From contig JAFBJZ010000899.1 of assembly GCA_016785225.1 (NCBI GenBank), positions 47,501-111,500 of the forward strand: a stretch of 64,000 bases of DNA, given 5' to 3'. Shown here piece by piece: positions 51,427 to 63,922 of this stretch (the stretch's first letter is position 1; each line of letters begins with the position of its first letter). Origin of the DNA: Psettodes erumei (Eukaryota > Chordata > Actinopteri > Pleuronectiformes > Psettodidae). The translations under genes were made by a program, and so were the position numbers. The notes below the pieces were generated by a model. That model did not search any database and was not told the origin of the DNA. It saw only the letters and a program-made list of their open reading frames with translations.

Positions 51427-54078
51427 CTGAATGAGAAGAGAGCGCATGAGATTGTTTTTCTCTTTGGCTTCAGGTGAGCTCTCTGTCCCAACACGTTCCC
51501 TGGAATGTGACATAACCTGGGGACGAAAGATCACGCAGCCTGAGTGGAGTGCGTGCCAATGGACATTATAGCAACTGAGAACAGCCGTTCAGGCGATCAT
51601 TAACATGGGCTGGTACAGTTTTGCTTGTGAAAGCCGAGCGGGATGCAAAGGGGGGTGGAGTGCACATAGATTTCTGTAGCAGCTCATCGACATTAACGTT
51701 ATTACTATCAGTGCTCAGCTGTTCAGCCGGTCAGTGCCAGCACAGAAAATCAGTGGCACATGTTCCTTTATGACTGCCTCAGTCCAAACTGGCTGCTAGA
51801 CCCAGGGGGATGGTGGGAAATCCTCAGCAACACTGTTGGAATCATTTCAACCTACTGTTATTTGTAAAGGAAGAGTGCAAAGATACATCACGTGGAAATA
51901 AATGATCAGTGGTAAATATGATTACATTTGCACACTTGTATGGAGTCAATCAGAACTACTTTATTTGAAGTTATTCCAGTCCAACACTTCCCAACCTGGG
52001 GTTGGGCCTCTGAAGAGGGTCCCAAGATAAACCTGAGTGGTCATGAAGTGATCAGTGGAGTCGGAAATCAGCTATGCAAATTTGCATTCATATATTCATA
52101 CACTTATTCTAATGAGAAGCTTAGATGGGAAATCTCTCTTTTCCCTCTAAATGTTGCTCTTGTTGCAAGTCATAGTCATCTGAAAGTTTGACCATTTTTG
52201 TTGAGATCTGTCAGATTCAGTTTACTAGTCATGGGGAGTACGGAGCAACCCATGAATACAGTTGTACAGCCTCTGCTGTGGCCCTCTTTGACAGATGTAA
52301 GAAATAAGCCCACATGATGTCAAAGTGATGTTGTTGGGGTTATCTCATCCTTGGCTTTACACTTTTTTTTGACACAATCCCTGTGTTATAAACTGGGGGA
52401 GTGGAGTTTGAAAGCTGTGGGGGTTTTCTACAGGCAGGGAGGTTGCAACAAGGAGATGAGTTGCATTACTGGAGTCAGAATACCTACACCTCTTGCTGCA
52501 TCAGTTCTAGCCATTAAACTGCCACAGTGTTCTTTTAAGCTGCCAAGAGGGCAGATACACATGCAGTTCATGTTGTGTTTTGATTGTTCAGAGGGTGTGG
52601 TGGAGTCTGTTTAAGGGCAGACCTCTCTGTCTGACACTGTCAACATAGGGCCCAACCACAGATCCCACCTACTAGATTTTAACGCTATACACTATACAAT
52701 AAAAAACACCAGACATGAAGACTTGATCAGAGACATAGTGAGAGGCTTAGAGATTGCATTTCTCAGTAGAATTTGTCGCTGACGTGCTTTACAGTTGCAG
52801 TAATAATTGCTGGCCAGCAGAGGTCACTGCATACCACCTCCCGGAGGCAGGGGTCGTATTCAGAGCTGACATTTTGTGACTCTTGTGATATTCCCATGAC
52901 AGTGTGAAGCTGCAGTTTTCACAAAACACCAGGTGGCGCCACACAATAAAGCTCCTTAAAATCCTCAAAAGTATGTCGACTATTTTCAGTCTCCCTACAC
53001 CCAATGCTGTTCGGTACTTATGCTCCAATAATAGTGTTAATAACATGCTTCTTTTGCCCTGTTATTTTTACAGCCAACAATTCAACTATATGAATTTAGT
53101 CTCAATCACAAATTGTGAGCAGATTAATGGACTAAAAAAGACTTTTTGCATAAGCATCCCGCCTTTTTTCATGTCCATGAGCACAGGTCACAAGCTCAGG
53201 TCAGGACAGCACTGAGATCAAAACATGGGATTAAGCTGCTGCAGTGGAATGGCTCTCGTATCCCTGACATAGAGCCTGAGGGAAAGGCATGACCCCTGTA
53301 TTACAACATGAGACATGATCATCACCAGAAAACAGCCCTAAAGCTCTAAATGAACTCATAACAAATGGTGTGGTTTTCTCACTCTGGTTCCTTATTTTAA
53401 GATGACCATAGCCACTAAAGGTTCTTTTCTGGGAGTAAACAGGGACGTAATGGGGATTTTAAGGTGTCAAGAAATGGAAAAAAAAAATATTTGTCCACAA
53501 ATGTCCACTCACTTAAAAAATAAGTCTCACTCATGATATGGAACAAGCAAAATCCCTCTGTACCCCCCCCCCAAAAAAAAAAAGAGTAAGTTCAACACAT
53601 CACACACAGTGTAAATATATTCATATTCCAGATACATTTCACACATAAATTCACACTGGTAGGCTGTTCATGTGCCTATTTTAAGTTTTTAATATACACA
53701 AACATTTATATCTACTGCAGTAACCACCCATTTCCCCTGTACTGACTCTTTTTAGTCACCACTACAACTTTGTGGCTGGTAGTGGGGCCCTAGGTTCTTC
53801 CTGTCTCCGTCTTTCATACTCAAACATACTCAACAAAACTCCTACACACACACCCATATCGCTGTCACTGCTACTTTCACCCCCCCCCATCCCCACCCCC
53901 TGTAAGCCAGAACTGAAGAGGATCTGCCCAGCAGAACTGAGGCATCTTTCCAGGCCAAAGAAGCCAGGGCACTCCCTTCGACTCTCCAGCTCACGCCAGC
54001 ACCGGCCACTCAAGGCTCACTGTTCCAGATCATAGCTCCCAGGAATCTTAAGCAGATATGTAACCCCCACACCCCCCA

Positions 54079-54080
<2 letters not shown>

Positions 54081-54133
<53 letters not shown>
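54081..54133. repeat. (CA)26 microsatellite
   Basis: Uninterrupted CA run upstream of the SAPCD-like exons; a second CA run follows at 54232-54261. Confidence 0.95.
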
Positions 54134-54135
<2 letters not shown>

Positions 54136-54230
54136 CCATTAGGAATGAAAGAACTGCATCTCTCGCATGTCTCTCAAGGGGCCTCATTAGAGACACTCAC
54201 CTCCTTGTCCTGAGACCCAAACCTGCACAT

Positions 54231-54269
<39 letters not shown>

Positions 54270-55616
54270 CTGACTGAAGAAAAAACAAATCTTCATTAAC
54301 TGGGATGGCAAAAGTACAGAACACCAAAACACCAAACTGATTGATTTGCTCTCTTTGCCCAAATAACAAGATAACAATAACAAGAGTCTGCTGGTTTTGC
54401 TCCAGTGCACAAAAAAACCCCGTAAAATTAAAATTCAGTTAAAGAAAAAAAAGGCTAAAACAGCCAGGCTCTCTACTTTTTGGTAAATATTTGTTTGGTA
54501 CTATTGTCAGCATTGGATGAATACACCTTTGGTGTTGTAGTGAGTATTTCCTGTGGCAGGAGCGTGAAGGCACCCGATGTAACGGTGTGGCTTACTCATG
54601 TGTCTTCAGTTGTTGTTGAACCACAATAGTGCTTTACTCGCCATCCTGAATATATAAACAGTCCAAGTCAGTCGGATACGAGTATCACCAGAGTTATCCT
54701 TTCAGGGGAAATAAAAGTTGTAGTTGTAAAGAGCCAAATAAACTTGTATTTTCAAACAGAAGTGAGTGAGGACTCCATCTAGGGACAGCTCATCGGTGCT
54801 CAGTCTGGAGCTTTAGTCATCCCTGTGGTATCCCTTCACATCGCACAACGGTCAGGCTGGTAGACATGCACGTGCTGTGTGCAGCTCATTGATGTCACAT
54901 GGCTTGAGGGAATTGGACTTCAACTTCTCCATGTAACTGCTTAGTTAGAGCCACAAGATTTCCCAGCTTAAGTAATTATTATGTTCTAACTTTAAAAAGG
55001 ACAAAGGACATTTTTGTCTAACACCTTTTATTCTTTATCCTGACAGGTCCATTTGGTTAGACAAAGCCTTGGAAGTTGTACCTAAGCCATGCTGACTCTG
55101 TTACCCAGCTGGCCCAGTCAGCATACCATGTGACCCCAGCAAAGAGGTTCCAAACACCACCTCCCCCCACATGACACTTGCAGGCCTCTTCTTTTCCTCT
55201 CTCTTCTGCTATCTCTGTCTCCCTTCCCTTTTCAAAGAGCTCTCTCAACATCTGGATATAACCTCACCACTCCGTATCGCAGATACATCCTACTGTGGCT
55301 GGCTGAAAACCTGGTCCCCAAGATCTGACTCATACTTTACCTTTCTTTGGTACGTTCTGCACTTTAACCAGTGACATATTCTAACTGACAGTGTAATCTG
55401 CTACTTTAAATGGAATCGTACAACCATCAAACATGAACTGAGATAAGGGCTGAATGCCAGTCACGCGTGCAGATTTCCCAGCCGATAGTCACGAGTGCTG
55501 AAGTGATTGCGCAAGACATCTGACTTTTTCCTGTAAACAAACAATTAATAACATATACATGAAGATTTCAAACCGAGGACAATAGCATTAGTGGTCACAG
55601 GTCGGGTAACACAATT

Positions 55617-55641
55617 CACACACACACACACACACACACAC
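55617..55641. repeat. (CA)n microsatellite
   Basis: About 12 CA units in the gene-poor interval. Confidence 0.9.
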
Positions 55642-58600
55642 TTCCAATCAATCCCTCTTTTCAGCACAGTCATTTGCGCGCTTGCTCACTCATTCCTTCA
55701 TTCGTCTGTCCTCTCGTTCGTCCAGTCACGCACGCACAGCCAAATTCACAAATATGATCCATGTCTCTCCTCCTCCTCTCTCTTTCTCTCACACATATTG
55801 TCACGCTCACGCACAGCCCCACAACACTGCACGGCCGCAGCCAGATGCAAACCAGATGTTCCCCAGATGTAGATAAAGGAAGCGCACCACCTTTTCACCC
55901 CAGCTGCGCGGGGCCGAAACAGACAGCCATCCTGAAGTTCCGAATGACATATACAGTCAAGTTCATTTGTATCATTCCTGCAGCTGCTTACATTACATTG
56001 CATTGAAAATAAGCACATATGTACATATTATGGGGTTGTACTGTTTCATGCACTCTGTGGGGGAAAATGTTACCTTTTTAGGTCAGAAGAAACACATCAT
56101 TGTTCTACTTTTGCTCAACTCTTACATGATGCATCATATTTCTATGTCTTGTGGCAACTTTGACTGCAATTTTGACGTTAAACTCGTCTCAAAGTCACTC
56201 CAGCGAGACCGGTACAAGTCCGCCCCAAAGACACATATGAAGGGCTAAAAACAAAGGATCATTTTACACCCTCCTCGCCCCGCCCTTCAGGCCCTCCCTC
56301 ACGCCCACAAACACACTGCAAAAACAATATTTCAGAGGGTGTGATATTATCACCTTAAACCCCGGACTGGTCTCAGAAGGAAAAAAAGTAAATGTAAAAG
56401 TGCTAGATTTCCGGGTAAATGCACAAAAGCAACACACAGACACCGCTGCTTAAAGAAAATAAATCTATACATTGCACCAACAGCCCCCCCAGGCAAGTCC
56501 CTGAGGACGCCCCCCCAAAAGCAAACAAAGTGACTAAGGGTCTCCATGGGCACATTTCATCTTAAACTCATTCACCCTGACATGCAAGCTTCCCTGGTGA
56601 ACCCTTGACAATATCCAGCTGCCACGGAGCGGCCTCGCTCTCCCTGCACCCCGACTTTCTGCAGACCCTATCGAATAAAAACACACACATACATACACTC
56701 TTTCTCTCTCGCACACACACACACGCACATATGAAATCAGAGTACAGCTAACCCAAAACCCCACCTGCGGCCTCCACAGCTGGGTGAAAGATCTCCTGAA
56801 AACACCTACCACCGTCTGTACGTGTAACATCATTTTTAGGTTCACTGACTTTTTATTCTTCAGTGTATTTTACACCCCCCCCCCCCCGACACACACACAC
56901 ACAAAGTGCAAAGTCCCAAATCTAGTTTACACCCCAGAGATAATTTGTGTTTAGTGATAAGAAATAGTGCAAAGAGTTTCTTTGTGTGTCCCAGCTTGGA
57001 TAATAACTTACTGCCCTTCCAGTATTTATATCCCATGTGAAAATAGATTTGATGATTTTCAAGTCAAAATCTGTCTAGACCCCCCCCTAAGACCCACCAC
57101 CACAAAAAACAATACTTACTTTGAATCTATGTATATGGACAAAAGTCAAATTGGTTAGCAATCTTCTCATAAATTGTTGGCAAGAATCACTGTACTGTGC
57201 GTATTCTCTGTACTGTTATAGTCTTTAGGTATCCGTTATAGCGGTTGTGTTGTGCACAGCTTGTTTTTGGTTAGATCTCTGTCTGCTGTATGAATGTTTG
57301 CATGTAGACATGTGCATGTCAGCACATACGGATGGTGATAAGTCATGATTGCAACTTGTAGACATAAATCAGTAGGTGAAGACAATCCTGGTTCGAATCA
57401 CCAGTTAGCAGACAGCTGTGGCAGCTTGCCTGAAAACAGCTTTTTCCCCTCTTTTTTTACCTGCTTTACTTTTGTTGGTATCTCCCTGTAATCCTCTGCA
57501 ATTCTGCCATTTCTTATGCTATGCTTCTACATGAAGTCGAAGTAGCAATTTGTTGTGGTATGTCAGGGAACTATGATGGACGTAAACTGTGGTGAGCCTC
57601 TTCTCAGAGTTTGCTTCTGCAAGTCAAGGGCAAAAGGATGTGGAAAGCCCCACGCTGCACCTGTGAACCAACAACTTCCTCTCCTCTGTTTTTCACACTG
57701 TTCTCTTTATCACCGCTTCCCCATCACCAGACAGACTTCCGGTTGAATTGAGAATGCTGTATGGCACACACCGTGCATCCTTTTGGTGTTTCGCTAAAGA
57801 GCATCTTTAGCTCTAAACTCTCAGTTTCAAGGTTGTGGTCCCATGACCTCTGATCTGCAGCTCATGGAAATCTCTGTTTCATTTGGACTGAAATCCAACT
57901 GTATTTTAATCTCAAAACAACATAAAGTGTTACTAATGACATGAGATTCTTCTGGGGAAAATCTGTGAACTTGGTTTCTTGCTGAGAATTATAGGTGAAA
58001 ACCAATATCAATTACCGTGCATGTCAAACAATTTGCCATTTTAGCACATTGTGTCTAGTAAGCTTTAAAGATGCAGGTTGGCAGATTTTTTTTCATAAGA
58101 CCTGAGTCAGCCTAGTGCTTCCAGTCTTTATGCTGTTAGTTAAGGTAAGCAGCTGCTGGCACCATCTTCACATGACAGTCATGAGTGTGGCATCTGTCTT
58201 CTCATCTAACAAAGTTTATTTGATATAATAATAATAATGAAGTGTTCCTTTAATAAGAGTAATACAACCTTGTTAAGGAATTTAAACCCAGACTGGATCT
58301 GTTTTTTTAAATTCACTGTAAACACAGTGAAGCGCTTGAAACCATGACAACGTATTAAGTTCATTTTCTGTGCTGCAGCTGCTTTATTTTGAACTAAATT
58401 CCTCAGAAGATTCCTTTACAAGAGTACGTTACATCAATTATTCTACATTTTCAATTTCATTTTGTGAGCAGCACAGTTTGGCAAGGTGTTGTTACACAGT
58501 CCTTGCCTTGTTCTCTTTCTGATCTGATAAATGTGTTTCAAACATCATTACGTTACAGATCACTTCCTGCTGATTAAAGCGCAGCCTAAATACAATTGTT

Positions 58601-60659
58601 AAAGACTGCCACAGGGTTAGCTCCCTAATGGGCTCTGTTGTGCCCTTTGTTGTGCTTTATTATGCAATGAATCAGTGACATTTGAATGAAAAGAGGTGAA
58701 TCATTTTTTGTTGCTGCTGCGAGCACAAGACCCACCACGACAGTTCCCAAGCACATCGTCTTCTGACCTGAGTCACATTGTACTACATGACTGTGCTTTT
58801 ACAAGCATGCTAATGTATTCAAAGGGCACTGACCGTGGCGGGGAGACAATTGGGCTTAATGACTGCATAAACAACTGTAACATACAACGCAGGATTAAGG
58901 GGTTTTTTTTGGGGGGGGGGGCACACCAAAACACACACACAGCACTGTAGACAACAAGAAGAGGATTAGGAATATAATGTAGGACAATAAACCGACTGTA
59001 AGTACAGAGCTGACAAAACAGTGAGGGATCATGCTGCTTAGGCCGCATTGTCTCCTGTCAAATATGACAGTGTCTAAAGGCCACTTGACACACAGATTAG
59101 TGGGGCATTAGGGAACTGGGGCATAACCCTAATTTAACTATAATGGATCATGCTGTGAGACCTGTAATAATAACTCAGCATTTAGATGTCTGTGCTGAAA
59201 AGATGATCGTCACTTGCCTTTTTTTAAGGTTGGGACTATGAAAATTATTAATTTATTATTTTTGGGGGGAAGGGTTGTGGGTTTGGTGCAGGTGAGGTCA
59301 GAAAACTGGAAATTTTCTTTATTTTTATATATTTTACTGATGGGATAGTAGTGTAATTGTTTTGGGGAGAGCAGAGGAGCTTCTTCAAAAATATTGCCCC
59401 AGAACTATTATTTTTTATTGTATTATTTGAAAAATTTTGTTTGTTTTTGTTTCACTTAATAATTTTCATTTTTAAAAATCCACGTAAATTAAGTCAAAGA
59501 TTGGTTGGATTTGGGGACACCATTTTATTTGCTATTAGCCATGCGCTGAACTACCTTGAACTTTGCCCCCCCCATGAAAATAGCACTTTCTAACCAAGAA
59601 ACATTCCACAGTCGTGACGCAATTACTCGGAGGCTGCGGATGTCACACACAGCATGCATAAAACTGCTACCTGCTTTTACATTGTCAAAGCGTCTCATAA
59701 ACAGCATAAAGCCTTTAAATGACACTGTCCAGGCACAGTGTAAAACCTGGAATAACCTCTCTGAGTGAGGGGCGTTGGCCTCTCAGATGACTCCTTTACC
59801 ATGTCACTGCACAGCTATAAAACAGACTGCTTCCCATGTGATGAGTGAAGAAAATGCAACAGAGTGCCCATGTAATAACAGGAAAGAAGAGAACCTATTT
59901 CTCTATAACAATATGAGAGGAGAAAGTGTGTCATTATAGTTAAGTAAAGAAAAATTAGTCACGACTGGTATAGGATGTAAGTGGTGTAATAAGGAAAGCC
60001 TATTACAGTCATTCAAGAAGTGGAAATAAAGATGTACCTAAACCTAAACCCAAAGACATTCAGTTTATTATTAAAAATACATAGAAAAACAGTGTTTAAG
60101 GGAACTAATACTGGGAAGTGGTTCCTTCTTCAAAACTACCTAAATAATGATCTGTTTACATAACTTGTTTGTGGTTAATTGCCTGTCCATCAAAATATCT
60201 TTTCAGTTCCATCAATTTTTGTTAATCATTAGCCCTGTGCTTTTAAACTTGGACTTTCATCCAGGTAGCTTTAAAACAGCAGGGTGGATTAAAACCAAAA
60301 AACTAAATAAGTCATAAAATGGGAATTGCACATGTGCATTTAAGTTAGAGCGAAATCAGATTAGATTTTTTTATTTCCTTTAATTTAGTTTCCCCTGTGG
60401 CTTCTGAAGCACATTTATCACAACAAGATGGGTCAATTAAAAGGTCATACCTTTTTCACTTAGAGAAACAGGACTACTTCCTCTTCACTCAATCTATTCG
60501 TGACTAAATGCACATGACCAGGCTGCCAGGGCTTTTGTTCACCACTCCATAGACCTGAGTATGTTTTCAAACGAGGATGTGGTAAAAACCTGCAGGAGAA
60601 GAAGTTAAAATGGAGTTGGCTTTCCCACTCACGTTGAAGCTCAACGTGACTGGAGGATG

Positions 60660-60880
60660 TGGGCGCGGCGCCAAAACAAAACGTGATGCAAGCACTGCAC
60701 GAGAATGTGTGTCACATTTGAGGAAGAAGGGGAAATGGCCGCCATTGCCAACATATTTGACCTACTTCTAGTCGCGCTGAAGACGGAGCGAAGCCCAGAG
60801 CGCAGCGGGCTGTAGGAGCAACAGGTTTCGGAGCAGGGGCGCACTGAGCAAACCTGGAGATTCTATCTTTACAGCAAGGT
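60660..60880 (+). promoter_or_regulatory. cdkn1a: Candidate cdkn1a promoter and non-coding exon 1a, with E2F motif
   Basis: A GC-rich stretch carries GCGCCAAA at 60668-60675 (reverse complement TTTGGCGC, an E2F consensus) and ends with the exon-like donor CAGCAAG|GTAAGAA. The next acceptor on the same strand with coding support is the cdkn1a start exon at 63164. Assignment to cdkn1a is by position only. Confidence 0.4.
60735..60815 (+). other. Small ORF in candidate cdkn1a first exon (possible uORF)
   Basis: ATG in a good context (G at -3, G at +4) opens 26 codons beginning MAAIANIFDLLLVAL and stops with TAG. It is 64 nt before a consensus donor CAGCAAG|GTAAGAA at 60879/60880. It could be an upstream ORF in a cdkn1a leader exon, or a chance frame. 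Confidence 0.3.
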
Positions 60881-61129
60881 AAGAAACTATAATAATAAAT
60901 AAGATTTTTATTAATGCAACTACAACATAAGACTAATAAATGCAGCTACATTACTTATTTCCCTCTCATGCATTTGGACATATTCCTGCACGACTTTGCA
61001 GCAACGCAAATAAACGGCTTGTGCTGCGTAGTAAGAATTTACGAACGCCTTGTTTACCTCCTGGCTGAACTCCAACAATGACTGTTTTTGATGGAGGCCA
61101 CGTGACCAACTTCTCTGCTAGAAGGACGT

Positions 61130-61382
61130 CCCCCTCACCTCGTCCGCTGAGTCCATAACAAACAAGTCGTAGATAAGGGGACTGGAACGGACCTCCCGTG
61201 GGTCGGGTCTACTAAAAACTCCTCAACGTGACACTGTTTATTTCCACGGGGACTGTCGGGGACACGTTCACTGCTCTGTCACCGGAGGACCTGTACGCAC
61301 TTTGCGGCTGTCGAAACCAACAACAGCAAAAAAACCAAAACAATCTCCGCTTTTGAACACTTGGGAGATTTTGAAGCTGATG
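61130..61382 (+). promoter_or_regulatory. cdkn1a: Candidate cdkn1a alternative leader exon 1b
   Basis: GC-richer sequence with no ORF ends in a strong donor GCTGATG|GTAAGAG at 61382/61383. The 5' limit is a guess. Splicing to 63164 would place an ATG exactly at the exon junction, out of frame with p21. Multiple leader exons are known for CDKN1A in other vertebrates. Confidence 0.4.
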
Positions 61383-63163
61383 GTAAGAGGGGAATATTTA
61401 TTTTTGTTTATGTAGGGTTTAACATTAGGTTTATTTTCCGCGTATCATTATTGTTAAGCCGCTTGTTTGGAGTTTATTTCAAGCTTCGCGCTGGATAATT
61501 GTCAAATTCCCTCAGTGTGAGGAGATTTTCATCCATTTGCTGCTCGTTATTATGCACTAAATAAACAGTCTGTCCCTGTCGGAAGGTTCGTTAACACTCT
61601 TCTGCTGCTGTTCGCAATATTTAAATGCATTTTGTGCGTCTGTTGTGTGTAACATGAATGCGTAGCGCTTTGACAAGGTGCGGGCAGTTTGTGTCGCATC
61701 TCATTGACCCACATCCTCAACTGCGTCACAAAGATTTTGCTCCAGACTTTTCTTAATTTTTACAAAGCTCTATAAGTTTGTATCACTTTCACCACTAGTT
61801 GTTGCATTTTTTTAGCTGAAGTGATTTTTTAAATGGTAATTTTGGGTAAATTATCGCGGGTGTTGTTGGCGTTATCGTGTGTGTGTGTGTGTGGGGGATG
61901 GAAACCTGATCCGCATCACACCGCGCCCACTTTATCCTGGACGCAAACAACTTTCACTGAGAGACCAGGAGCAGCCCTGTTGGTGAAAGAGAGCAATTAC
62001 GGTTTTATTTGTGTTTTTTTTTATATTGTCCTGAAAACGGCATTTATGATATTTGTCCGGTTCCGAAAGGAAACGGAAGTTGATGTGGTTAGTTCTAGAA
62101 TTAACAGAGATTAGACCAAAGTGCGCACTTGCGAAAACGTTTGAATGAATCGCCTGCTGGCGCTCTGGCTTCCGACAAATGATTTTTAAAACAGTTTATA
62201 TTGGTAGACAGGCATCGTAAAATTACAAGCTATGCAAAGTGCTCTTATTAAACATAGGTTTGTAAACAATTGCGCAACACTTTGCGGCTTCCCCTCTCTG
62301 CGACCTTTATTTCAAAACGCGGCCTCTTATTTCTGTCTTCAGGCTGATAATGGTGGCACGTTACTGATTCTTAAAGTCACTCTGCACATTTTTCTATTTC
62401 TGTTTTAACTGCAAAGAACTTATAGCCATCAAAATGACTTCACTGCTTACAGCTGAATTCACCAGACCCTACAGAGCATTACATCAGCAGCAGAACCATA
62501 TATCTCTGGAGAAGTTGTTGCCCATCCTAGAAAACATATCACCTGCCTTTACTGCCTACACACAGCTGATACAGCAGTGAGCAGCCAGTTTGCTGGGAGA
62601 TAAACAGAGGGTCAGTGACGGCAGAGTCAGAACGGGTGGGGGTTGCTCTCCGCCTAACATAGCATCTGACTGTATAGATATAATGCAGGCCATGAAACGA
62701 TGAAGCTGAAAACTCAAGGTAGAAAACTGGTTGCCAGCACGGATCACTCTCAAGATTCAACACCGTTACTCTAATTAAAAGCGCCGGCCGGGGAATGTGG
62801 AGAACACTTCTCACATGTGGACCATTTTTCCTTATGACCTGCTGACCTTCACCGTCGACCTTTGACTGGCAGACACCGGAGCAGGTGGAGAATCAGGTTC
62901 TCTCTGACGTGGCGGGGCAGTGAGATTTATTTAGTGCTGGTTCAGTCACCTGTTACAGCAGTTATTACTCGGTGGGCTAGGGCACGTGTGTATTTGATCA
63001 CATAAAACTCAAAGGCGCCCGAGGGGGCAGGTGGGTGTGTGTGTGTGTGTGGGGGGGCATGTTAAAGCCCAGATCACACCTCATTGAAACGCTGCACTCA
63101 CAGAGCTAGTGCTCAACTTCTACCTTTCTTCTAATGCGACGCTATGTGATTGTTCTCTGATAG
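61383..63163 (+). other. cdkn1a: cdkn1a leader intron
   Basis: About 1.8 kb between the candidate leader exon donor and the coding-exon acceptor. It holds short TG tracts (61.88 and 63.04 kb) and nothing else that I can support. Confidence 0.5.
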
Positions 63164-63167
63164 GGAA

Positions 63168-63922
63168 ATGGCGATGGCCTCTCCATCAACATCAACCGCA
63201 GGACCAGCTAAGGTATCTGACTCAGACCTCTCCCGTCTGGGGGGCATCGAGGCCTTGAAGCTAAAAGTGGGGCCAGTGCGGAGGAATCTCTTCGGACCTG
63301 TGGACCACCAGCAGCTGCAGCGGGACTTCCAGAGGATGCTCTGCATGAGCGTGGAGGTGGCCAAAAAGCGGTGGAACTTCGATTTCCAGACCGACGTGCC
63401 AGGAGAGGGCTCCAACATTGAGTGGGAGGAGCTCCAGTGCCAGGACGTTCCAGTGTTTTACCACAGCTGCGATGTGAGGCCAGTGGTGCAGCCTGGAGTT
63501 GGGATGATGAAGGGCACGAGACGATTGTCATCATCATCATCATCAGGCGAGGGTTCGCCGATGTCCAGCAGCTCATCTGGGTTTGGGGAGGAGTATCTGG
63601 AGGTAACCACCAGGAGATGCTACAGGCTGCAAAGGCCTGGGAAACGTAGACAGTCTGCCATCACAGGTCAGTCCACGGAACATCTTGGTTTGAGAAATAG
63701 TTTGACATTTTTGGAAATCCTCTCATCTGCAAACTTGCCAAGTTCAGTGAGAAGAATTTATACTACTGTCAAATATGAAAGTGAATCCCAAAACGTTGAA
63801 AACTGCACAAACAATTGTCCGAAGGGAATTATTTGTGACTTGGTTCTGTCTTTTCCTCTGCAGATTTCTTCAAGGTGAAGAAGAGGAGGCTGCTGCATTA
63901 CAAGGCATCTTCCCGGCAGTAG
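63168..63922 (+). CDS. cdkn1a: cdkn1a: cyclin-dependent kinase inhibitor 1A (p21)
   Basis: Two coding exons, 63168-63666 and 63864-63922 (TAG), 558 nt, 185 residues (human p21 is 164). The ATG follows an acceptor at 63163. The cyclin-binding Cy motif reads RRNLFGPVD (38-46), and the CDK-inhibitory domain includes KKRWNFDFQTD (66-76) and WEEL. A Ser-rich segment at 120-138 (RRLSSSSSSGEGSP) has no human counterpart. A basic NLS-like KRRQ leads into the PCNA-binding PIP box Q162-S-A-I-T-D-F-F169. Thr166-Asp167 and Lys173 (+4) meet the CRL4-Cdt2 PIP-degron rule. The intron splits the Asp167 codon. Family knowledge: p21 inhibits CDK2/CDK4-cyclin complexes and PCNA-dependent replication in the nucleus, mainly downstream of p53. 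No full p53 site was evident by eye. Confidence 0.95.

Larger units (their letters stand above)
51427..60640. other. Long gene-poor interval, probably containing missing SAPCD-like 5' exons
   Basis: About 9 kb with many open frames but none with recognisable homology or paired splice sites. It contains CA repeats at 54.08, 54.23 and 55.62 kb, several homopolymer C/G tracts (53.56, 53.88, 56.87 and 58.91 kb), and a CpG-richer patch at 55.75-56.85 kb that could be a promoter for the minus-strand SAPCD-like gene. Confidence 0.6.

Noticed and set aside
53762..54013. 83-codon minus-strand open frame upstream of the SAPCD-like exons (ELESRR, LSSAGQILF)
   Set aside because: A slight resemblance to the SAPC domain (ELESR/EIESR) was not sustained over the rest; no convincing splice sites bound it and the sequence is partly C-tract derived.
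56760..56830. Exon-like minus-strand segment EIFHPAVEAAG with AG/GT flanks
   Set aside because: Too short, no recognisable homology, and no neighbouring exon to set the frame.
57301..57320. p53-like sequence with two CATG cores upstream of cdkn1a
   Set aside because: The two CATG cores are 6 nt apart rather than 10, so they do not form a canonical p53 full site; only one 9/10 half-site, far from the candidate promoters.
57388..57401. GGTTCGAATCA resembling a tRNA/SINE B box
   Set aside because: No matching A box or cloverleaf at the right distance and no flanking SINE tail.
61160..61175. Single p53 half-site-like AAACAAGTCG near candidate exon 1b
   Set aside because: Mismatch at the last position and no second half-site adjacent.
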